NCBI GenBank assembly: GCA_002423905.1
Contig: DIVC01000044.1
Coordinates: 690 to 8,026 of the forward strand
Direction: 5' to 3'
DNA length: 7,337 nucleotides
DNA from: Idiomarina sp. UBA6142
GTDB lineage: Bacteria > Pseudomonadota > Gammaproteobacteria > Enterobacterales > Alteromonadaceae
Shown one piece after another: positions 1 through 7,337 of the stretch (the stretch's first letter is position 1; the number at the start of each line of letters is the position of its first letter). The translations under genes and the position numbers were made by a program. Under the pieces are notes generated by a model. It had not been told where the DNA came from, made no database searches, and worked only from the letters and a program-made list of their open reading frames with translations.

Positions 1-2043
1 ATTGGTACTGAAGAGTTACCACCGAAAGCGTTAAAGGGTCTCAGTGAAGCCTTCACTCAGGCCATGCAGAATTTATTGACTGAGGCGCAATTTAGCTTTA
101 CCGCGGTGAAGCCCTATGCCTCGGCCCGTCGCTTAGCTGTGCAAGTACTGCAACTCAGTGCTGAACAGGCTGATAGCTTGGTGGAAAAGCGCGGTCCGGC
201 GGTGGCAGCGGCATTTGATGCCGATGGTAACCCGAGCAAAGCCGCGCAAGCCTGGGCGCGCTCGAATGGTATTGAAGTTGCCGATGCAGAACGTTTGGTC
301 ACCGACAAAGGCGAATGGCTATTGTATAAAGCGGCGGTAAAGGGCCAGCCCCTTGCCCAAGTGTTGCCAAGTATTGTCACGCAGGCTTTGAAGCAGCTAC
401 CGATTCCGAAACCAATGCGTTGGGGCACCTCCGATGCACAGTTTATTCGGCCAGTGCACACCATCACCATGCTGTATGGTGGGCAAGCCATTGCTGGTGA
501 AGTGCTTGGCGTGAATGCCGATACCCAGTTGCAAGGCCATCGTTTTCACTGCCCTGCCGGAGTGCGCTTGGCGCATGCCGATGATTACGTCGCGGCTCTG
601 CGCGGTGCTCATGTGGTAGCCGATTTTGCCGAACGGCGCGCCTTGATTGTGGCAGCGATTGACGCACTGGCTCGCAAGCTCGGCGGGCAAGTACAACACG
701 ATGAAGCCCTGCTGGACGAAGTAACCGCATTGGTCGAATGGCCAGTAGCGCTATCTGCAGGGTTTGATCCGAGTTTCCTGAGCGTGCCAAAAGAGCCACT
801 GATTGTGACCATGAAAGACGATCAGCGCTATTTCCCGCTGCAAGATAGTCAAGGCAATTTGTTACCGGCGTTTATCTTTATTACCAATATTGATAGCAAA
901 GACCCAGCACAGATTATTGCCGGTAACGAGAGAGTGGTGCGCCCACGCTTAGCCGATGCGCAGTTCTTCTTTACCAACGATAAGAAGACCAGCCTGGAGG
1001 CGCGTCGTGCTTCCTTAGCGTCGGTATTGTTTCAAAAAGATTTGGGCTCGGTACAGGCAAAATCTGATCGTATTGCACAAGTTGCAGCCGAACTGGCTCA
1101 CTTAATGGGAGCGGATGCCACTGCAGCTGGCCGTGCTGGATTGCTGTGTAAAGCCGATTTGACCTCCAATATGGTGGCTGAATTCCCCGAAACTCAAGGC
1201 GTGATGGGCATGCACTATGCGCGTCACGACGGTGAAGCTGAGGCGGTTGCCAACGCTATTTATGAACACTATTTACCACGCTTTGCCGGCGATGCGTTGC
1301 CAGCAAGCCTAGAAGGTGCGGCCGTGGCGATGGCGGATAAGCTCGATACCTTAGTGGGTATTTTCGGCATTGGCATGGTGCCCAAGGGTGACCGTGACCC
1401 ATTCGCCCTGCGCCGCGCTGCCATTGGTTTGTTACGCATTATTGTTGAAAAGAAACTGGCCATCGACTTAGTCGATGTGGTGGCTATTGCCGCGCGCAGT
1501 TTTGGTTCACTCTTGTCGAGTGCGACGGTTGAAGCTGATGTGGTTGAATTTTTGCTGGGTCGATTCCGCTCGTGGTATCAGGAGCAAGGGATTGATGTTG
1601 ATGTCATCCAGGCAGTGCTTGCGCGCCGGCCTACCCGACCGGTTGACTTTGATCAGCGTGTACATGCGGTCACCGCCTTCCGGTTGTTGCCCGAGGCCAG
1701 TGCCTTAGCGGCGGCAAACAAACGCGTCGGTAATATTCTGGCCAAGGTAGAAGGCGACATCAACTTGGATGTACAGCCCGACTTGCTGAGCGAAGCCGCT
1801 GAGAAAGTGCTCTATCAAGCGTTGGTGACCATTTCAGCCGAAACGAGCACAGCATTAGCTGGTCATGACTACAACGCCGCCTTGCGAGCGCTAGCAGGCT
1901 TACAAGCGCCGGTCGACACCTTCTTTGATAGTGTGATGGTCAACGCGGATGACGCTGCCGTTCGTGCCAACCGGCAAGCCTTGTTGGGTCAGTTGCAGCA
2001 GCAGTTTCTGCAGATCGCGGACATTTCGCTACTGTCATCGTAA
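1..2043 (+). CDS. glyS: Glycyl-tRNA synthetase beta subunit (5' partial)
   Basis: This is the beta subunit of the bacterial alpha2beta2 glycyl-tRNA synthetase, which charges tRNA-Gly in the cytoplasm. The alpha subunit (GlyQ) carries the aminoacylation core and beta contributes tRNA binding. The frame is open from base 1 and begins with [11 protein letters not shown], which in E. coli GlyS follows about nine residues, so the true start lies just left of the window and the ATG at 64 is internal. The 680 visible residues plus nine give about 689, the E. coli length. Recognisable blocks are [33 protein letters not shown], the HD-like stretch [13 protein letters not shown] (visible residues 402-414), DPFALRRAA (466-474), [12 protein letters not shown] and the C-terminal ADISLL. 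The last part is the family's anticodon-binding-type region. glyQ is expected immediately upstream, outside the window. The gene converges on gyrB. No frameshift or missing block was seen. Confidence 0.97.
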   Translation: MGTEELPPKALKGLSEAFTQAMQNLLTEAQFSFTAVKPYASARRLAVQVLQLSAEQADSLVEKRGPAVAAAFDADGNPSKAAQAWARSNGIEVADAERLVTDKGEWLLYKAAVKGQPLAQVLPSIVTQALKQLPIPKPMRWGTSDAQFIRPVHTITMLYGGQAIAGEVLGVNADTQLQGHRFHCPAGVRLAHADDYVAALRGAHVVADFAERRALIVAAIDALARKLGGQVQHDEALLDEVTALVEWPVALSAGFDPSFLSVPKEPLIVTMKDDQRYFPLQDSQGNLLPAFIFITNIDSKDPAQIIAGNERVVRPRLADAQFFFTNDKKTSLEARRASLASVLFQKDLGSVQAKSDRIAQVAAELAHLMGADATAAGRAGLLCKADLTSNMVAEFPETQGVMGMHYARHDGEAEAVANAIYEHYLPRFAGDALPASLEGAAVAMADKLDTLVGIFGIGMVPKGDRDPFALRRAAIGLLRIIVEKKLAIDLVDVVAIAARSFGSLLSSATVEADVVEFLLGRFRSWYQEQGIDVDVIQAVLARRPTRPVDFDQRVHAVTAFRLLPEASALAAANKRVGNILAKVEGDINLDVQPDLLSEAAEKVLYQALVTISAETSTALAGHDYNAALRALAGLQAPVDTFFDSVMVNADDAAVRANRQALLGQLQQQFLQIADISLLSS

Positions 2044-2065
2044 CCAATGGCATGCTAGCCAGAAC

Positions 2066-2095
2066 AAAAAACCCGAACCAAAGTTCGGGTTTTTT
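2066..2095. terminator. Bidirectional rho-independent terminator between glyS and gyrB
   Basis: A perfect inverted repeat has arms CCCGAAC (2072-2078) and GTTCGGG (2083-2089), with a four-base CAAA loop. Six A's (2066-2071) precede it and six T's (2090-2095) follow it. Read on either strand it gives a GC-rich hairpin followed by a U tract, so it can stop glyS transcription rightward and gyrB-operon transcription leftward. It lies 22 bases after the glyS stop and 26 bases beyond the gyrB stop. It is the only notable structure in the 78-base intergenic region, which has no room for another gene. Confidence 0.93.
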
Positions 2096-2121
2096 ATGCG
2101 TGCTTCGGTACTTCGCTAAAA

Positions 2122-4554
<2,433 letters not shown>

Positions 4555-5637
4555 CTATTTTTCCGTGACGGTTCCATGTTCCACGTGGAACATTTTGGTA
4601 TCTGCGGTTTGTAGTAAGTGAGCAAGCTCACCAACTTCAATAGCTGACACAAAAACCTGTGATTGTGTGGCGACCAGCGCCTCACAAAATTTAGCCTGGC
4701 TTGAGGTATCTAATTCGGCAGTAATATCATCCACCAAATAAATACACTGAACACCAGTCTTTTGCTGCAAGTATTCGCCTTGCACTAACTTTAATGCCGC
4801 GACCAACAATTTGGTTTGGCCTCGTGACAGTAAGCTACGAACATCTTCGCCATCGGCATGAATTCTTAGTTCCGCTTTATGCGGGCCGACTGTCGAATGC
4901 CCGTAGCGCATGTCACTTTCCAAATGCTTTTCCAGTGCATCAGCAAGCGAAAGCTCCCTGTCCCACCCGTGCCGCATTTGGAAAGTAAACGCATACTGCG
5001 GCAAAAATTCTTTTAAGCGCTCTACCAAAACCGGCAAAAAGCCTTCTAAGTAATTTTCGCGGTGAAGTTTTATACGCTCACCGTAGGCCGAAAATTGCTG
5101 ATCCCAATACCCGCGATCAGCATGAAAACGCTTTTGCTTCAGCAAACTATTTCGTTGTTTCAGTAGCTTGCTCAAATTTACCCAGTCATTATAAAAGGAA
5201 TGTTCCACGTGGAACACTCCCCAATCCACGAACTGCCGACGTTGTTTCGGACCACCCAACACCAACTCAATACTTTCAGGTGTCATCAGTTGCACAGGAA
5301 CCAAACGCGCTAGTGCAGCAATACGTTTTTCTTTTTCTTGGTTAATACGAAGCTCAACCTCACCGGATTCGTCACGCTGATAACCGACTTGATGGCGTTC
5401 TCCGTTTTGTTCTATCACGCGAGCAAAAACCGTGAACCGCTTTGCATCATGCTTGATCAATTGCTTATAGGTACCAATTCGAAACGACCGACCAAAACCT
5501 AAACAATAGATCGATTCGAGCAAACTTGTTTTACCACTGCCATTCGCACCAACGATTAAATTGACCGTTTTACCGGGCGCCAGTTTCGCTTGCTCGAAAT
5601 TTCGAAACTGGCTAAGTGCGAGTGCTTCAATATGCAT
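4555..5637 (-). CDS. recF: DNA replication and repair protein RecF
   Basis: RecF is an SMC/ABC-like ATPase that with RecO and RecR loads RecA at single-strand gaps and stalled forks. From the ATG at 5637 it has 360 residues (E. coli 357). Walker A GANGSGKT is at 30-37, the ABC signature LSRGQ at 270-274, Walker B CIYLVDD at 298-304, and the D-loop AELD at 307-310. Other family blocks are FRNF (11-14), QLMTPES (116-122), the RRQFVDWGVFH region (133-143), GPHKAELRI (251-259) and TQSQVFVSA (324-332). An in-frame upstream start at 5685 would add 16 residues overlapping dnaN without family similarity, so I rejected it. The chosen ATG follows the dnaN TAA by one base (TAA-T-ATG) and has no evident Shine-Dalgarno, which suggests translational coupling to dnaN. 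Unusually, F-H-V-E-H occurs twice (142-146 and 350-354), each encoded by a perfect parS-like palindrome. Confidence 0.97.
   Translation of the reverse strand: MHIEALALSQFRNFEQAKLAPGKTVNLIVGANGSGKTSLLESIYCLGFGRSFRIGTYKQLIKHDAKRFTVFARVIEQNGERHQVGYQRDESGEVELRINQEKEKRIAALARLVPVQLMTPESIELVLGGPKQRRQFVDWGVFHVEHSFYNDWVNLSKLLKQRNSLLKQKRFHADRGYWDQQFSAYGERIKLHRENYLEGFLPVLVERLKEFLPQYAFTFQMRHGWDRELSLADALEKHLESDMRYGHSTVGPHKAELRIHADGEDVRSLLSRGQTKLLVAALKLVQGEYLQQKTGVQCIYLVDDITAELDTSSQAKFCEALVATQSQVFVSAIEVGELAHLLQTADTKMFHVEHGTVTEK
4577..4592. other. parS-like centromere site, 3' end of recF
   Basis: TGTTCCACGTGGAACA is a perfect 16-base palindrome. It fits the widely conserved bacterial parS consensus TGTTNCACGTGNAACA and, from memory, the form used in Pseudomonas. 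ParB binds such sites near oriC and spreads to form the ParA-segregated partition complex. The site lies within recF, spanning codons for M349 to H354 (MFHVEH), 22 bases before the end of the gene. E. coli, which has no chromosomal ParABS, reads FTVEK at the aligned place. ParB binding itself is inferred, and parA/parB are not in this window. Confidence 0.9.
5201..5216. other. parS-like centromere site, middle of recF
   Basis: This is a second exact copy of TGTTCCACGTGGAACA, 624 bases (208 codons) from the first and in the same reading phase. It spans recF codons for V141 to H146 (VFHVEH). The aligned E. coli RecF reads CFHNEP. Two identical full palindromes in one gene close to dnaA is the clustered arrangement typical of origin-proximal parS. 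Function is inferred from the sequence match. Confidence 0.9.
5579..5612. repeat. Inverted repeat in the 5' coding region of recF
   Basis: GCCAGTTTCG (5579-5588) and CGAAACTGGC (5603-5612) are exact 10-base reverse complements separated by 14 bases. In recF mRNA this would form a 10-bp hairpin over codons 9-20, starting about 26 bases after the ATG. A competing 12-base palindrome, TCGAAATTTCGA (5594-5605), overlaps it. No U tract follows, so it is not a terminator. It may dampen recF translation, or may simply be a chance product of conserved codons. Confidence 0.45.
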
Positions 5638-5638
5638 A

Positions 5639-6739
5639 TTACAGACGCATTGGCATGACAACGTACAATGACGAGTCGTCCTCACTATCTTCGATCAAAC
5701 CGCTCGCATCAGGACCTGACAGGGTTAATTTAACCTTGCTACCTTGCACGGTATTAAGTACATCAATCAGATAACTAACGTTAAAACCAATTTCCAGCGA
5801 ATCACCGTGATAGTCTACTTCAATGATTTCTTCGGCCGTTTCTTGCTCTGGGTTATTCGCCGTCAAACACATTTCACCTGAACTCAGGCTAACCCGTACG
5901 CCGCGATATTTCTCGTTCGACAAAATCGCTGCACGTGAGCAGGCATGCTTCAACAGCTCGCGATCTGCGATGACTATTTTGTCACCACCTTGCGGCAATA
6001 CCCGACGATAGTCTGGGAAACGGCCATCAACCAACTTGGAGGTAAAACTGATTCCATTGGTTTCAACACGAATATGGTTGGTACCAATGGCGACCTTGAT
6101 TTCACTGTCCGGCGAATCAAGCAGACGCATCAATTCCATCACCCCTTTACGCGGAACAATGACTTGCCGTCCAGTTAAATTGGGTTGCCCAATAGCACAG
6201 CTGCTCATTGCCAAACGGTGACCGTCGGTTGCTACAGTGCGCAATACATTGGCATCCGTTTCAAACAACATACCGTTTAAATAGTAACGGACGTCTTGGT
6301 TTGCCATAGAAAAGTGAGTGGCTTCAATCAGCCCCTTTAAGATGTTCTGCGAGGTCACCAACTGGATATCGCTATCCCAATCATCAATGTTTGGAAAATC
6401 TTCCGCCGGGAGTGTCGCTAATGAAAATTTACTGCGGCCAGAGCGAACTAGCGCTTTATCTTCAGCCGCACTAAAGTCAACCGTGGCGCCATCCGGCAAA
6501 CTGCGGATGATATCCAGAAACTTCTTAGCTGGAATAGTCACCTGGCCTTCGGCAGCTTTATCGACGGCACAACGTGCAACAAGCTCAACTTCCAAGTCGG
6601 TACCAGTGAGCCGAATCTCATCGCCGCTGACCTGAATCAATGCATTTGAGAGAATCGGAATTGTATGTCTGCGCTCTACGGCACCGCTAACAACTTGCAG
6701 TGGCTTTAATAACGCATCTCGGCTAACGGTAAATTTCAT
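5639..6739 (-). CDS. dnaN: DNA polymerase III sliding clamp (beta subunit)
   Basis: DnaN forms the ring-shaped homodimer that tethers DNA polymerase III and other clamp partners to DNA. From the ATG at 6739 it has 366 residues, identical in length to E. coli. It starts with the family N-terminus (MKFTVSRDALLKPLQ). The three repeated clamp folds occupy roughly 1-120, 121-245 and 246-366. Residues of the partner-binding pocket are intact: TDGHRL (171-176), PDYRRV (242-247) and the C-terminal VVMPMRL (360-366). R24 and the QDVRYYLNG loop (148-156), which contacts DNA in E. coli, are kept, but the loop histidine (E. coli H148) is asparagine (N147). A GTG two codons upstream (6745) is an alternative start, but only the ATG has good spacing from AGGGGA. 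The gene follows dnaA by 19 bases and its stop is one base before the recF ATG. Confidence 0.98.
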   Translation of the reverse strand: MKFTVSRDALLKPLQVVSGAVERRHTIPILSNALIQVSGDEIRLTGTDLEVELVARCAVDKAAEGQVTIPAKKFLDIIRSLPDGATVDFSAAEDKALVRSGRSKFSLATLPAEDFPNIDDWDSDIQLVTSQNILKGLIEATHFSMANQDVRYYLNGMLFETDANVLRTVATDGHRLAMSSCAIGQPNLTGRQVIVPRKGVMELMRLLDSPDSEIKVAIGTNHIRVETNGISFTSKLVDGRFPDYRRVLPQGGDKIVIADRELLKHACSRAAILSNEKYRGVRVSLSSGEMCLTANNPEQETAEEIIEVDYHGDSLEIGFNVSYLIDVLNTVQGSKVKLTLSGPDASGLIEDSEDDSSLYVVMPMRL

Positions 6740-6747
6740 CCCCACAG

Positions 6748-6753
6748 TCCCCT
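6748..6753 (-). promoter_or_regulatory. Shine-Dalgarno of dnaN
   Basis: AGGGGA on the - strand sits eight bases before the ATG at 6739, an ideal spacing. It is only two bases before the GTG at 6745, which is too close for initiation. It therefore settles the dnaN start. It lies within the 19-base dnaA-dnaN gap, so dnaN can initiate independently on the shared transcript, unlike recF, which lacks such a site. Confidence 0.8.
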
Positions 6754-6758
6754 GTTAT

Positions 6759-7337
6759 TTACGCAGATAACGTACGAATTAAGTTGCGGTAATCTTCTTT
6801 TATATCATTTTGAGCTTCTTTAAGGCTCTGAATTTGTCGGCACGCATGCAAGACCGTCGTGTGATCACGCCCACCAAACGCATCGCCAATTTCTGGCAAG
6901 CTATGGTTCGTCAACTCTTTGGCTAACGCCATAGCTAATTGCCTTGGGCGAACCACTGATCGAGTGCGTCGCTTTGATAACAAATCAGACATCTTAATAT
7001 TGTAGTATTCGGCAACTGTTTTCTGAATGTTATCAATGGTTACCAGCTTTTCTTGCGCTGCAATCAAATCGCGCAAGGCTTCGCGAACGAAATCAATGGT
7101 GATCTGGCGCCCAGTTAAATTCACGTTGGCTGCTAAGCGGTTCAACGCACCTTCCAATTCACGCACGTTCGAGCGTAGCCGTTTAGCAATAAAAAACGCC
7201 ACCTCATGCGGCATGGTTATACCACGCTCTTGTGCCTTGCGTATTAAAATTGCTACCCGTGTTTCTAATTCAGGTGGCTCAACGGCAACCGTTAGACCCC
7301 AGCCAAACCTTGAGCGCAAACGATCCTCAACACCCTC
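6759..7337 (-). CDS. dnaA: Chromosomal replication initiator DnaA (C-terminal part)
   Basis: DnaA is the AAA+ protein that binds DnaA boxes and melts the replication origin. The frame is open to the right edge, giving the last 192 residues, which match E. coli 276-467 without a gap. An apparent start at 7319 is an internal TTG (Leu), not the gene start. Visible are the Box VII arginine-finger segment [10 protein letters not shown] (visible residues 5-14; the finger, E. coli R285, is R10), the sensor 2 motif [10 protein letters not shown] (R59, equal to R334), and domain IV, the helix-turn-helix DNA-binding domain. Domain IV has [13 protein letters not shown] and the signature [11 protein letters not shown] (155-165; D158, H159 and T160 equal E. 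coli D433-T435, which read the DnaA box). The missing part (domains I-II and most of the ATPase, about 275 residues) and probably oriC lie to the right. It is the first gene of the dnaA-dnaN-recF-gyrB unit. Confidence 0.97.
   Translation of the reverse strand, partial: EGVEDRLRSRFGWGLTVAVEPPELETRVAILIRKAQERGITMPHEVAFFIAKRLRSNVRELEGALNRLAANVNLTGRQITIDFVREALRDLIAAQEKLVTIDNIQKTVAEYYNIKMSDLLSKRRTRSVVRPRQLAMALAKELTNHSLPEIGDAFGGRDHTTVLHACRQIQSLKEAQNDIKEDYRNLIRTLSA

Noticed and set aside
114..799. Overlapping open frames on the - strand within glyS (125, 100, 111 and 67 residues)
   Set aside because: They are antisense to a clearly coding frame with low-complexity, Arg/Ala/Ser-rich translations and no recognisable family. 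They are shadows of glyS.
5638..5685. Upstream in-frame start giving a 376-residue RecF
   Set aside because: The 16 extra residues overlap the dnaN coding end, are cysteine-rich and match nothing in RecF. The ATG at 5637 gives the family N-terminus and length.
5927..5942. CACGTG core within dnaN as another parS
   Set aside because: The right arm (AGCAG) departs from the consensus at most positions, so only the hexamer is shared.
6318..6635. 105-residue + strand frame inside dnaN
   Set aside because: It is antisense to conserved clamp codons, has a serine-rich translation, and shows no separate signals of its own.
6740..6745. GTG start two codons upstream for dnaN (368 residues)
   Set aside because: It is only two bases from the Shine-Dalgarno. 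The ATG at 6739 has eight-base spacing and gives the canonical MKFTV start.
7317..7319. Apparent start codon of a 186-residue DnaA fragment
   Set aside because: It is a TTG leucine inside [10 protein letters not shown]. The frame continues in DnaA sequence to the window edge.
6740..7337. DnaA boxes (TTATNCACA) or an origin near the visible end of dnaA, and a dnaN promoter inside dnaA
   Set aside because: I saw no match to the DnaA box on either strand. A TTGACG on the - strand at about 6912-6917 has no credible -10 at proper spacing.

Overview
The window is a conserved chromosomal replication-gene cluster from a gammaproteobacterium. Every long reading frame that makes biological sense belongs to one of five housekeeping genes. 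In order, these are glyS on the + strand (5' end cut by the window), then gyrB, recF, dnaN and dnaA on the - strand (dnaA cut at its 5' end by the right edge). The proteins align closely with the E. coli families I know (GyrB 806 vs 804 aa, RecF 360 vs 357, DnaN 366 vs 366, visible DnaA equal to the last 192 residues of the 467-residue protein). In E. coli glyS is not beside gyrB, whereas in Alteromonadales such as Shewanella it lies next to the dnaA-dnaN-recF-gyrB block. The arrangement, with moderate GC, suggests Alteromonadales, possibly Idiomarinaceae. The family-level guess is weak.

Layout. Bases 1-2043 encode the beta subunit of glycyl-tRNA synthetase. Bases 2044-2121 are a short convergent intergenic region holding one symmetric hairpin that can terminate transcription from both sides. 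From 2122 to the right edge the - strand reads dnaA > dnaN > recF > gyrB as one tightly packed transcription unit, with gaps of 19, 1 and 12 nt. No stretch over 300 bases lacks a gene.

How the genes work together. DnaA opens the origin, DnaN is the sliding clamp of the replicase, RecF loads RecA through RecFOR at gapped DNA, and gyrase removes positive supercoils ahead of forks. GlyS is a translation enzyme and is only a neighbour. 

The most interesting non-gene signal is a pair of identical, perfect 16-bp palindromes inside recF, at 4577-4592 and 5201-5216. Their sequence is that of a ParB-binding centromere site (parS). Both lie in the same reading phase and both encode F-H-V-E-H in RecF, so a chromosome-segregation signal appears to be embedded in a repair gene near the origin. 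I found no undescribed multi-gene system, and the rest of the window is ordinary. Three start sites were corrected from the longest-ORF choice (recF, dnaN, and dnaA, which is simply partial).
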